Program-made: the position numbers and the translations under genes
DNA from: Cycas panzhihuaensis
Lineage: Eukaryota; Cycadophyta
DNA: 64,000 nucleotides
NCBI GenBank assembly: GCA_023213395.1
Contig: CM041465.1
Span: forward strand, 42,477,741 to 42,541,740
Reading direction: 5' to 3'
Notes under the pieces: generated by a model
Seen by the model: the letters and a program-made list of their open reading frames with translations, nothing else
Database searches by the model: none
What the model was told of the DNA's origin: nothing
Shown here: positions 23,746 through 34,929 of the stretch, piece by piece
Layout of the letters: each line of letters begins with the position of its first letter
Position numbering within the stretch: position 1 is the first letter of the stretch

Positions 23746-24300
23746 GCCACACAAATCTCATTGGAAAACCGCTAAACATATCTTACGTTATCTAAAGTAT
23801 ACTGTGTTTTATGGTTTAACTTAAAATTTTTGTAATAAACCACTAATGTTAACTAGATATACTAATTTCGATTGGGCAGATGATATAACTGATTGCAAAT
23901 CTACTTCAGGTTATGTATTTTTTATAGATTCATCATCTATTGCTTGGTCTAGTAAGAAAATGCAAGCACTTGCTTTATCTACAACTAAAGCAAAATATCG
24001 TGTACTTGTTGAAGCTGGTAAAGAAGCACTTTGGCTAAAATCTTTACTAAATGAAATTGGTCTGCCTCTAAACTCTTCCATTGAAATTAAAGTTGATAAT
24101 CAAGGTGCAATTGCTATAGCAACAAATCCAGTTTCTCATTCTAGGACTAAGCATATTAAATTACATCAGCATTTTATTCATAATTTAGTTACTGATAATC
24201 TTGTTTCTTTGTCTTATTGTCCAACGGATCTACAGATTGCTGATATTCTTACGAAGTCTTTAACTGAAGCAAAGTTTCTAAATCTCAAAGATCTGTTGTA
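23746..24300 (+). pseudogene. Element 1 RNase H domain
   Basis: It follows the TAG at 23744 with SHWKTAKHILRYLKYTVFYG. A 151-codon frame at 23846-24301 holds the copia RNase H signatures: DWADDITDCKSTSGYVFF, ALSTTKAKYRVLVEAGKEA, VDNQGAIAIATNPVSHSRTK and ADILTKSLTEAKF. It would degrade the RNA strand of the hybrid. TTKAKY is normally TTEAEY, so two acidic residues have become Lys (G-to-A). Confidence 0.88.
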
Positions 24301-24371
24301 GATAAAAGAAGTCTCCATCAAAAGGGGATCACCGTAATGAAGACTTTCTTTTTCTACAGCACAAAAGTTTA

Positions 24372-24384
24372 CATTAAAGGGGGA
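24372..24384 (+). promoter_or_regulatory. Element 1 polypurine tract
   Basis: ATTAAAGGGGGAG directly before the 3' LTR, the plus-strand priming site. Confidence 0.85.
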
Positions 24385-24817
24385 GGTTAGAATGTTAATG
24401 TAATCTTTTAAAGTTCATATTTTAGTCACGTCTAAATGTATATTTAAGTTATCCTAATGTTCAAACTTTAATGTTTATTAATTAACTTATGTGAAAGGTG
24501 GTTGAAATGCAGAACTACATTTCAAGGAACTTTTCGTTATATAAATTCATCTCCTAGATTCAAGGAGTAGGTTCTGTGAATCTAGGAGGGCTGTGTGTAT
24601 GCCTTTTCAAAGGCTAGTTTAGGTGTTAGGTGGTTTACATATTTATTTTTCTGTTTACAGCAATTCTTAATAAAATTAGAACTTTAGGAGGTGGTTTTTC
24701 TTCCCCAGAAGGGGTTTTCCACCTGTCAATCTGTGTACATGTGCAGTGTTATCTTATTACATGTGATTGCATATTTTATGATTCTATGATTACATTGTGC
24801 ATGTGCTTATTCTCACA
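24385..24817 (+). repeat. Element 1 3' LTR
   Basis: Starts GGTTAGAATG (TG decayed to GG) and ends TCTCACA. 433 bp, aligned to 13993-14427 with one 2-bp gap. Confidence 0.95.
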
Positions 24818-24822
24818 ATTAC
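24818..24822. other. Target site duplication ATTAC (right)
   Basis: Matches 13988-13992. Confidence 0.9.
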
Positions 24823-25144
24823 AAAGTATTGCAACCTATACAATAGTAGACATACTATAATATAATGTTCCATGTAGGCTATGCATTTGTTAGGTGATGG
24901 AGTTTAAGATCTCTTGATATAATTTGAGGCAATATGCCTAACTAACAAGGCAAACATCTATGCTAAATAATATACACTATAACATGGCTAGTTAATGGTG
25001 CTTCCTTCTCACTAATAGTATTGCCAACGTGCCTCTTAAATGCCAGATTAGATTATGGATGTAGTGGTGCTCTTCTTACATAATTATTGTAATTTAATTC
25101 ATTTGATAAGTAATTGAAGATTGTTTACTATAAAGCTAGAAAGT
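24823..25144. other. Spacer, nothing recognised
   Basis: AT-rich. It was contiguous with the microsatellite at 13973 before element 1 inserted. Confidence 0.4.
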
Positions 25145-25408
25145 TGCTTTGATGTAACTTGTTATGAATCTTGTTCATAATTAGGAGTAATTCCTAAGTT
25201 TCACTAGGTACTGAGAATGCATACATGCTTGAGAGGAGATTAGTAGTCAATTAACCAATTAATAGATTAATAAAGGAATAATTGATGATGAATGTTACAT
25301 TTAGAGATATATTTATATGCTTGAAATAGGGTTCTTTCATAGACATGTGTAATCATTTGATAAAACTCCTGATAATCATTAGTTAATTACTTCTTTAAGG
25401 TGGTTTCC
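25145..25408 (+). repeat. Dispersed repeat, copy 2
   Basis: Direct match to 9955-10215. It ends where element A's LTR begins. Confidence 0.6.
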
Positions 25409-25410
25409 TT

Positions 25411-25871
25411 CATTAATAATAGTCTTTTTGGTTTCAACTTAGGTTTAAGACTCATTACATCCATAAAAATGTTTACACAATAATCAAAATCAAAAGTAAG
25501 GGAATTTATTGCAATGCTCCAAAGTGTATTACATTAACACTAACATTTGAAACTAAAGTATATGAGATAATAAAAAGATTGCATAAAAAGCCTCGTATAA
25601 GAAATGAAAGAGGTTGTTACAAAGTATTAAGAATATTAATGTAGGATCATGTAAGGTGATAATTGACACCTTTCATGATTAAACTAACTTATGACTATTA
25701 CATATTGAGGATAAATCATCCTCCACACAACTATATTCACAACATTAAGTTGTGACTAAATTGATTTGCAATAATAAAGCCCTAAACATAAAATAAATAC
25801 AAATATTATATTAATAATACAAATGATCCTTTAATAAATTAATGAAATATATCATTGATTCTTCTATTACA
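25411..25871 (-). repeat. Element A 3' LTR (low-coordinate copy)
   Basis: Ends on the plus strand CTTCTATTACA, so it begins TGTAATAGAAG in element sense, directly after the polypurine tract. The outer edge near 25411 is approximate. Confidence 0.82.
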
Positions 25872-25889
25872 CTCCCTTAATAATGAATT

Positions 25890-28256
25890 CATTAATTCTG
25901 ACACTAAGGCAAAGCTAAAACCTTTTAAATTTATCATAAGAGAGTATTTTTGTGAAGATACCTATAATCTATTCTTTAATAGACTTGTAGATCAAATCAA
26001 TCTTACCATCTTGTATATGTGTTAGCTTTAGCATGGAACACAAAATTCTTAGTCAATTTGAGAACACTTTTATTGTCACAAAATAGGGATATAGCTTGTG
26101 TTTGACTGATTCCAAGCTCTTTAAGAATCCTTCTAAGCAAAAAAGCCTTAATAATTACACTAACGTTGACTTTATACTTAGCTTCAATTGAAGATAGGGT
26201 GACATTAGGCTACTTTTTGTAGGACCATGAAACTGAAATAGAACCCATGTTAGAATAGTAGCCTAAGGTTGATCTATGACTATCTTTGTATCTAGCCCAA
26301 TCTACATCTATGTAACCTATCAACAAAGGACTTTCCACATGACAATAATCTAGTCCAAACTCATTACTGCTTTCTAATAAGAAATTTTAGGATGTGTCAT
26401 TAACCTAGAATAAATCCTAATGGTATAAGTAATGTCTAATCGAGTATGAGTGAGGTAAATTAGCTTCCCCACAAGTTATCTATACAATATTAGATCTATA
26501 AGTTTTCAACACTCATCAATGTCTAATTTCATACCTATCTTTATAAGAGTTGGCAATGGTTTACATTCATCCATCCCATATTTTTGAAGAATTTCCTTTG
26601 CATATTTTTACTATGAAAGGAAAATATGGCCTAACTCCTATTAGACTTCTATGCTAAGAAAATAATGGAGCAACCCAAGGTTAGTCATCTCAAAGTTACT
26701 CTTTAATTCTCCTTGGAGATGTATAATCCACTATATATTATTACCTATTATCAATAAATCATCGACATAAAGTATGACCAAAGTAATCAAATCATTATAG
26801 ATTCTGATATATAGATTTGAATCTAAAGATGAGCAAATAAGTCCATGCTTATGAAATTATTCATCAATCTTGATTTACTAAGTGCAAGGTGATTATTTAA
26901 GGCCATACAATGCCTTTTTTTAGTTTGCAAACTAGGTGTTCTTTTCCATGAAGAATAAAGCTAAGAGGCTAATTTATATAGATTTCCTCATGCAAGTTAC
27001 CATTTAAGAATGTGCTTTTTATATCTATCTAGTATACATGCAATTTGAATTGAGCTATAAGTGCCAAAACAAGCCTAATAGTGGTCATGTTGGCAACTAA
27101 TACAAATGTGTCATCATAGTCAATACCTTGAACTTGTTTGAAGCTTTTAGTAACCAAATGAGTTTTATGTCAATGAATAGAGTCATCTAAATAAAATTTT
27201 ATTTTATAAATCCATCTATTCTTCCCTTTAAGTAGTGTAACAAACTCCCAAGTATTATTTTATAGGATAGAATCCATTTCTTCAGTCATTGTTGCTTGTT
27301 ATTTTAGATCTACAACAACTTCCTCAAAAGTAGAGGGTTCAATAGCTAACAACATTTTTGCCACTAAAGCAAAGTTAATGGATGACTTCACTTATTATAG
27401 TGGTGAAGGAGCAGAAGAGATCATTTGCGTGTACCATTTGGGTAATTATTTTGAAGTAGCCTCATCTTAAATATCCTTTGAAGGACTGATAGGTGTAGAT
27501 ATAGATGTAGAGGAAAGTGGTGCAAATAAGGAATTAGGAATAAATGTTGATGCTAGAGGCATATATTCTAGAAGAATATTTTATGGAGTAGGAGGAGAAA
27601 TTGGTGCTTTATTTGACTAACCATCAAAGAATGAATTCTAATTGATATCCAAATCTTAGTTCTATTTTAAGAATATAACATCCCAAGATGTATGCATTTC
27701 GTTGGTAGTAGGATCATATAAGTTATATGCTTTATAGCTAGGTTGATAACTAATAAATGTATATTTCCTACTCTTATCATTCAACCTTTTCCTTTATTCT
27801 TTTAGTATGAACCTGTATGATATACAACCAAAAGTGCATAAATATGAGACCATAATTTTTTTACCTGACCAAGCCTCCTCAAGAGTGATGTTTAATACAA
27901 CCTTAGTCAGACTTCTATTTATGAGATATGTTATTATATGAAGGGCCTCAACCCATAATTGAATTCCTAATCTCTTAGTGGCAAGCATAGCTTTGCCTTT
28001 GTTGACCTAGTCCAATTCATTTACTTAGTAACTCCATTTTGTTGAGAGGTATGTGGGGCAAAAAATTATCATTTGATACCATTATCCTTATAAATTAGGT
28101 GAACTTATTTGATGTATATTTACCTACGTTATCATAATGAAGGATTTTTAGTAGCCTTTTAGATTCAATTCATACACCATACTTAAACTCTTTGAATTTG
28201 TTAAAGGCTTTTAATTTCTACTTCATGAAATCTACTCATACTTTTCTAGAGTAGTC
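25890..28256 (-). pseudogene. Element A integrase C-part, reverse transcriptase, RNase H
   Basis: Reading the minus strand from 28256: DYSRKV resumes the integrase after element B. The catalytic Glu region reads QNGVTK at about 28024-28040 (Glu to Lys, followed by a stop). The integrase tail has YKAYNLYDPTTNEMHTSWDV near 27690. The reverse transcriptase retains its box (ILYVDDLLIIG, about 26755-26780), and the RNase H runs to about 25900. Stops and frame changes are frequent. The short open frame at 27794-27988 (ATKRLGIQLWVEALHIITYL) is the integrase core's last helix region. Confidence 0.85.
28252..28256. other. Target site duplication TAGTC of element B (left)
   Basis: TAGTC recurs at 45837-45841. 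The integrase of element A reads TFIDDY up to this point on one side and DYSRKV on the other, which confirms the insertion site. Confidence 0.92.
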
Positions 28257-28567
28257 TAAAGGAATGATGAATCTAGGGAATAAATCACTCACATGCATAC
28301 AATGGAAATGAAGAATAGAAAAGAGATTAAACAAGATATGAGAGCAAGCTTAGAAGTGAGAATGAATAATGACTCCCTCCTTGAGATTTTACCTTTTATT
28401 ATTGAGGGTGAGCATTAGGGTTAGGATTTTCCTGCCTAATGACATAAACCTGAAATTACATCTAAATGGATATAAAGTACATTTCATTAAGAGACTAATG
28501 CTAATAATATATCCTAAGGTTACATAATTAATCTACATAAATAACCTTGATGCATTAACCTCTTTCA
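28257..28567 (-). repeat. Element B 3' LTR
   Basis: Plus-strand sequence runs from TAAAGGAATG (TG decayed) to CCTCTTTCA. Confidence 0.92.
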
Positions 28568-28837
28568 ATCCTCCCCCTTAATGGTAGAAGGTCATTTTAA
28601 GAAAATCTATTCTATGAGGTCTTTATTTGAGTCTTATTATTACATTAAAATTCTAAATGATACTTTTTTGAGAAAACCCTTATGGGGAATAAAAACCCAC
28701 AAATTTTCTAAGATCTATGGCCCTTTTTATAAATCAAAATAGCTAAGTTGGCTCTTTGATGTAGCCTGATAGCCAAGCAGCTTAAATGTACAACTTAATT
28801 TGCTAAGTCTCCATATACCGTTTGGTCATCTCCTATG

Positions 28838-28980
28838 CCCTTTTAGGTTTTCACAGGTTCTGATTTTCTAAAACTAGCACAACACTTATCTTTGCGTGCC
28901 CACATGGGATTTTCATAAATAGGATAGAGTAGACACTTACTCTTATTCTTCCGCACCTACAAGGGGTTTTCATGAAGAGA
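28838..28980 (-). repeat. Element B 3' untranslated repeat motif
   Basis: Two copies about 57 bp apart of a motif that on the minus strand reads like GAAAACCCCWTGTGGGTGCG (28888-28918 and 28946-28975), plus a weaker third near 28840. The same arrangement occurs in element C at 36482-36632, so it is a conserved feature of this lineage and not chance. Confidence 0.75.
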
Positions 28981-29099
28981 ATAGAGTATGATGATCATGT
29001 TGCCATCTTCTTTGATTAGTCGAAGATGGAGGCCCTAAGGTCAAGCTTCCTTTAGAACTATTTAAACTTCACCTTTTGTAGTGTTTTGTTGAGGATATC

Positions 29100-29621
29100 A
29101 ACTACTTAATCTACTATGGGGCAGTATTCCAGTTGAATTATGCCATCATAAACAAGTTCTCTAATCCTGTGGACTTTCATACTTATGTGTTTGGTATGAT
29201 TGTGAAATATAGGATTTTTTGCCATGCTGATTACTAACTGATTATCTACATGAAGGCCAATAGGACTTGTTTGAGTGATATTCAATGTTTCCAATAATTT
29301 TCTAAGTCATATAATCTACTTGCTGGTCTCAAAAGCAGTAATATATTTAGCTTCAATAGTTAAATCTGCTAATATCTTCTGCTGTCTGGACCTCCATGAT
29401 ATTGGTGCTATTCTAAGAAACGTTACATACCCAGACGTAGATCTTCCTATATCTTTATCTCCTACAAAGTTTGAGTCTGTGTATGCATAAAACTTAAATT
29501 CATTATTAGGTTCATACAATAGACCAAATTTATTAGTTGTCTTTAGGTATTTTAACACTCAAACTACAACCTGCTAGTGATTCTGCTTAGTATTTGTCAT
29601 AAATCGTGCAAGAATACTGAT
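29100..29621 (-). pseudogene. Element B RNase H, interrupted by element C
   Basis: The minus strand reads MLKYLKTTNKFGLLYEP, YTDSNFVGDKDIGRSTSGYV and WRSRQQKILADLTIEAKYIT. The next frame gives SPIGLHVDNQLVISMAKNPI and IRELVYDGIIQLEYCP. It stops at about 29106 (PIVD then TAG, where element C has PTAD). Its upstream half continues at 37181 beyond element C. Confidence 0.85.
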
Positions 29622-29626
29622 AGAGT
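29622..29626. other. Target site duplication AGAGT of element C (left)
   Basis: AGAGT recurs at 37176-37180. Confidence 0.92.
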
Positions 29627-29924
29627 TGAAAAGGGTTAATGACATAAGGTCATTACATTAGTTGATTATTTCGAAAAAGGGTCTTAAGTTAACTGTAAAT
29701 TAGATCACTTAAGTGAAATGCACTTTCATGTGCATTATGTGTAATTTCATTTCACCTAACCCTAATGCTCCCTCTCTCAATATAAAAGTAAAAGCTCAAT
29801 GGAGGAGATTCATTCTTACCTCCCCATTTTGTGAGAGCTACTTTCTTTCTCTTAAGTCTCTCTTGCTCCCATGTTTGCCTTTGTGTTTAGTGCATGGAGA
29901 TGAAGGATAGATCCACTCTTTTCA
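29627..29924 (+). repeat. Element C 5' LTR
   Basis: TGAAAAGGGTTAATG to CTCTTTTCA. An AATATAAAAGTAAAAG stretch at about 29778 is a plausible TATA box. Confidence 0.95.
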
Positions 29925-29926
29925 TG

Positions 29927-29938
29927 TGGTATTAGAGC
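29927..29938 (+). promoter_or_regulatory. Element C primer-binding site
   Basis: TGGTATTAGAGC two bases after the LTR, one C-to-T change from the usual methionine tRNA complement. Confidence 0.88.
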
Positions 29939-31946
29939 TTGCCTCCTTCATATTCCTCACTTGAACTTGCAATGGAGCCATCACTTCCTTCTCCCCCACA
30001 ATCCATGTGGTGAAAGAGATTGTGAAAGTGAATTTAAAAATATTTTCAAGTTATTATGATAGCATATTTTGTATTGTTTACTTTTCCTTTCTCTTTTATA
30101 GGTTTGGAAGCATAATACAAGGAGTTATAATGCCCAAGGACTCCAATCCTTTGCTGGCCATTCATGCTATCTCATTCTTCCTTTTCTTTCCCCTCTTTTT
30201 GTCCATTTAACAAGGGGAAATGCTACCGAAAAATTTTCAGCATTTAGAAGAATGATTATAAGGGGAGGTTTTACTCTTTTTTTTTAAAGAATTTCAAGTC
30301 ATTTAAAATATCCATCATTGTATTCTCTTACCTTGCCCATATTGGGATCTTGGTGATAAAAAAATGATAGAAATTTCATATGGTATCATGTGTTAATGAG
30401 ATATTAGCAAGCTAAAATTTCTGCAGAAATACAATTTAATTACTGAACTTCATAGGTCTACAAAATCTTCTATAGATCTCCAATTAAAGTGATTCTAATT
30501 GTCAAAGATGAGTCTCTGAGTCTACTTTCCAGGATAAAAATCAGAACCTAATTTAGATGTCGTATGAGGAAGTTATTGCTATTTTAGTGAACAACAGTTA
30601 TTTTTAGTAAGAATTTTAGAAAAATATAATTTCCTAATTTTGCGGGGCTATCAAAAACTTTCCAGAACTCATTTGGACCTGATTCCACTTCCTGAAGATG
30701 AATCTCTGAGTCTAGTTTATAGCACAAAAACTGACACTCCATTTCAATATTGTGGGAGAAAGTTATTACTGATTTAGTGAAGATTACATTTTTTTTTGTA
30801 TTAACAAAAAAAAAAAAAAGTGAAGAAAATTTCTTCCTTCTTTTTATAAGGCTTAAAAGCCCATTGTAAAAGTGAGAAAAAACACCTGTATTAGAGCAAT
30901 ATTCGATGTCCTCACTTACTTATTAGCATTACATTTCAGAACTCTAAAGACACTTCAAACAAGCTCTCCAAAAGCACTCCAAGCAAGCATTCTATTTTCG
31001 GTTAAATGTACGTTTGATGCAATTTAATAATCTTTTCACTCTTCCTAAAAGGAACACATCACGTACGCTATTTTCCACCATCTTATACTTATTCACACAC
31101 TCACCAAGGTTAAGATACCTGGTTGGCAGAATGTTGTGGTATAAAGAAGGTGTAGGTTTCAAGTTGGGACTTGACTAAACCAGAATATTGGTGAGATTTG
31201 GTTAGCCATACCATCGTGCCTCAATCAGGGATCATCCTAATAACCAACTAGGAAAACTGAAACTTTAATACAAGATTAAAATATACCCAATCCAGTATCC
31301 GTCATAGCCATGGGTATGTACGTACCACTCTTTAGAGGAGGTATATAGATACTCATTGGTGAACAGGATGAGGATTGGGAGTACTTAGGCTCCGTTATGA
31401 CTTAGATTTCATCACCAAGCACAATTGCAGATATCACGGGTGAAGGCCAACTTAATTCTATTAGAATCCTAGGCATCCCTTCAACAACCTCAACTACATG
31501 TTGGACACAAGTTAGAGGTTATTAGGTTGATTACACATCCTATATTTGAGTTTCAAGTTGTGTAAACCTAATGATATCAGCTTCTACATTGGCCTACAAT
31601 CTTGTATATTGATCACTTACTTATTTGTAAAAAGTGATCTATAGTGTAATCATAATCATAGTACTTCTCATATTCCTACTGCATTAGGTTAATATTTGCC
31701 ACAAGTGTTAGTGGCTAATTTTTATCATAGTACTTCTTATATTCCTACTGTGTTAGGTTAATATTTATCACAAATGTTGGTGACTTTTCTCTAAGTTGCT
31801 CCCTTCATCTTTGAGCAACCATTCTCACTTCTTCTTCCTTTTGCTACACTACTTCATTAAATTTCCCATTTGTAAATAGTGATCGGTCATTTGTTTCCAT
31901 CACGTTTATAGTCCCTTATTCATTTCTTCCCTTTTAAAAAGACACC
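29939..31946 (+). other. Element C leader (2 kb, non-coding)
   Basis: No Gag or Pol homology. It carries a diverged direct duplication with a 190-bp period at about 30425-30800 (anchors GATGAGTCTCTGAGTCTA at 30507 and GATGAATCTCTGAGTCTA at 30697), a short A run at about 30810, and a 69-bp tandem duplication at 31655-31792. Long leaders are shared by the copia elements in this window. Confidence 0.7.
31655..31792 (+). repeat. 69-bp tandem duplication in element C leader
   Basis: ATCATAGTACTTCT ... TTAGGTTAATATTTR starts at 31655 and again at 31724. Confidence 0.85.
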
Positions 31947-32900
31947 ATGTCTTCACAGTTCAAGCAAAGTGTGAACTACATTCTAAAAGGGAAAGAAAAT
32001 TGGGATATGTGGCTCACTGGTGTCAGAAATACTGTAAAGTATGAAGGTCTATGGAGAGATCACTTACAACCTACACCACCTGTTGCAGCTACAACTACCA
32101 CAACTGCTTCAACAGGAGGTGCTCCAACTGCTCCCACTGAAGCTGCAACTATACGCCAATGGGAACTTGATGATGATAAAATCCATACAGGGATACTGCT
32201 TGTTACTCATTATTCCCTGCATAATCTTATTGATGAAGCCGTACATGATACATCATGGAAAGTTCTTGAAGTTCTTAAGAAGAACATTGACACTAAATTA
32301 GACTTAGAATTTGTTTACTTAGTGCTAAAGATGAATAAATTAAAAATGCAGAAAGGACATGCAAGTGAGATAATCAATCTCCTTCATCCAATAAAGCAAG
32401 CCATTGATAAATATTTTAAAACTCAATGCATTACATTGGCTTTCTTGATTCACTCATGTCTCCATATCCTAGATTATAAAAATCTATTGGGAAGTCTTTA
32501 GTCTAGTGGCACTTTGAAGACCCTAAACTTTGAGGATCTTGCTGATAAGTTCATTGAATTTGATAAGACCTTTGATACCAACTTTACCACTACATCAGAT
32601 CTAGTTGATGCTATTTTTGAAGTGGAAGAAGATCTTTATTACACCAAAAATTAAGGTTAATACTCTTGTAGAGGTGGTAATTCCCGTGGAAGAGGAAGAG
32701 GTAGACAGTAAAGACAATGTCCTCTTAGTCAACAAGCTCCTCAATTCAACAAAAATAGTCTCCAGGCTAAGGCCAAAATAATCAACCTGGACCTAGATCC
32801 AATAAGCAGAGACAATCCAACTAGCCTAATACTGGACTGGAAATCAAATAATCATGTGCCAAAGGTGTAATAGAAAAGAACATTATGCCAAAAATTATAG
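31947..32900 (+). pseudogene. Element C gag, broken
   Basis: The ATG at 31947 opens a 184-codon frame starting MSSQFKQSVNYILKGKENWD, the UBN2-type copia Gag N-terminus. An Ala/Thr/Pro-rich insert follows (about residues 49-69), then the Gag core (WKVLEVLKKNIDTKLDLEF; LKMQKGHASEIINLLHPIK). A TAG at 32499 ends it early (LLGSL then stop). The frame continues as FEDLADKFIEFDKTFD, an Arg/Gly-rich tract (RGGNSRGRGRGRQ), and a zinc knuckle at 32856-32897, CQRCNRKEHYAKNY, with the final Cys as Tyr. The start is well placed, because element B's Gag aligns from the same residue. Confidence 0.88.
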
Positions 32901-33129
32901 AACTGCCACCAACAAACTACCAAGTTATCAATAGCGCCATGGTGCATATAATGTTGATAATACTTCTTTTGAAGATGCTTTTGGTGGAACGCAATTTGCT
33001 CATGCACACCTTCAAAGAATTGGGACCACTTCATCAAATGTTGTTGATAGATCCACTAAGTATATTGAGGCTCATTGTGGCTATGCTTATTTACTTTTAC
33101 CTTCACCACTTGGAGTTGCAAATAGTGCT

Positions 33130-34443
33130 ACCTCAAATACTTCATCGTGGATCATGGGTACTGGAGCAACACAACACATGACTTGTCATCATCAGTTCTT
33201 TCAAGATTTTGACTCTGAAGTTCATGGTGTTGTACATAGGGCTGACAAATCATCTCAACTCCCAGGTCTTCCAGATTTTACACTTGTTGATGTTTTATAT
33301 ATTCCTTATTTGAAGTAGAATCTGCTCTCCCTGTCCACCCTTGTCTCTCGTGGATTTGATCTGAGTGTAATTACAAACAATCAAACTCTCTGTATCATTC
33401 ACCCTCCTTCAAATGCTATGGTTATGGCCAAAATTCTTGATGGTAAACGTTTTTGCCTAACTGGCTCACCATCCTCTGAAGCCAACTATGTTGATCATGA
33501 ATTTGCTTTTACCACAACCCTAACTCCTCAAAAGTTATCCCAAGCAGCTCTATGGCATGCTCATATGGGCCATATCAAAATTGATCGTTTAAGAGAACTA
33601 CAAGACACTCTTCCTGGTTTGCCTAAGTTCCCCTCTAAGCCCTTTAAATGTGAAGCATGTATTATTGCTAAATCTCAAAGACAACGCTTTCCTCATAGTT
33701 AGTGGAAATCTAGCCAACCTTTGCAGCTTGTACACTCAGATATATGCGGTCCTATGCCCATCCCTTCTCTCAAACAGAAGTGGTACTATATTACTTTTAT
33801 TGATGATTTTACTAAGAAAGTATAGGTTACTTTTCTTACAAAGAAAGATGAAGCTTTTTCTATGTTTCAAGCTTTCAAGGCCCATGTGGAAAATGAATCT
33901 AGATTCAAGATCAAAATACTTAGGACTGACAATGGTGGCGAGTATACATCCAATGAGTTTGAATTGTACTTACGTCAACATGGAATCAAACATCAAACTA
34001 CTGTTGCATGTACACCCCAGCAAAATGGAGTTATCGAGTACATGAACATGACCATCATGAATATGGCTCATGCTATGCTGGTATATAAGAATGTCCCTAT
34101 CTATCTTTGGGATGAGGTTATTTAGACTGCTGTGTATTTCATCAACACTGTTAGTCCCTCCAAGCTTGGCCCCTCTCCACATGAAATGTGGTATGGACAA
34201 ACCCCTTCTATCTCCCACTTCAGAAATTTTGGCTCTACTTGTTATGCTCATATTCTGGAGAAACATAGAAATAAGCTCCAAGATAGAGCCATTAAAGGCA
34301 TCTTTGTCGGATACCCTATGGACAAAAAGGGATACAAGCTTTTCATACCTTCACAGTGTAAAATCATCATCACTAGAGATGTTATCTTTACAGAGACTAA
34401 AGATCAATTACTCAGACTTAACTCTAAGATGTCTTCATACTAA
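33130..34443 (+). pseudogene. Element C protease and integrase, broken
   Basis: The protease active site reads WIMGTGATQHMT at about 33150 (expected Asp is Gly). Integrase: HAHMGH ... CEAC zinc site (33556-33660), VHSDICGPMP, RTDNGGEYTS (about 33926) and NGVIEYMNM (about 34026), so all three catalytic acids remain. The GKGY-like tail is YPMDKKGYKLF (34311). Open frames at 33418-33702, 33862-34125 and 34132-34443 are separated by TAG stops at Trp positions (33700s, 33823, 34123). Confidence 0.9.
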
Positions 34444-34929
34444 TTTAATGATGCTACTGAAGGGGGAAGATGCTAAACAGTTGCTTAAAATCTTGGAATC
34501 TGACAATAGAGCCTCAGAGGATACAAGCTTTGACTCCAAGCCAATGTGTACACATCCAACACCATCATTTGTGAACAACCAAGTTGACAAAGGCAAAGCC
34601 ATAGCAGAAGGATCATCTTCTCCAATATTTGTGGTTGGCCCATCTTCTCCAGCATCATCAACTTCCTCCATGCCAAATATTTCACATGATCCTTTTTAGG
34701 ATCAAAATGAAGATCAAGAGGTTGTGGAAATGAAAACCTCATTCCCAACTCGAGGTTTTCGTGAAGCCTACTAGCTACACGACAACATGCAACCAGATGA
34801 GGTAGGCAAAACTGGCACTAGAAGTGCCCATAGAGCAAGGATACATGAATCACTTTCTGTTGAGCTTAAACCAGTAGAACTATATCTTGCTCTTAATGAA
34901 GAGCCCCTAATGTACCAAGAATTGTAAAG
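34444..34929 (+). pseudogene. Element C linker between integrase and reverse transcriptase
   Basis: Low-conservation, Ser/Asp/Glu-rich region with a proline-poor acidic character. Its counterpart in element B is at 38241-38645 (LLQILEADNRASKDTS there, LLKILESDNRASEDTS here). Minus-strand frames over it are shadows. Confidence 0.7.

Larger units (their letters stand above)
13993..24817 (+). mobile_element. Complete Ty1/copia LTR retrotransposon (element 1), inactive
   Basis: It is bounded by LTRs of 435 and 433 bp and ATTAC target duplications. Order: 5' LTR, primer site, about 2-kb leader, gag, protease, integrase, reverse transcriptase, RNase H, polypurine tract, 3' LTR, all plus strand. 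The leader carries an antisense PRAF-type gene fragment (14852-15349) and a nested non-autonomous LTR element (16274-19660). About 25 differences between the LTRs, counted by eye, give about 6%. Gag, protease and integrase are full of stops while 23057-23746 remains open. Without the nested insertion it would be about 7.3 kb, a little long for copia. Confidence 0.95.
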
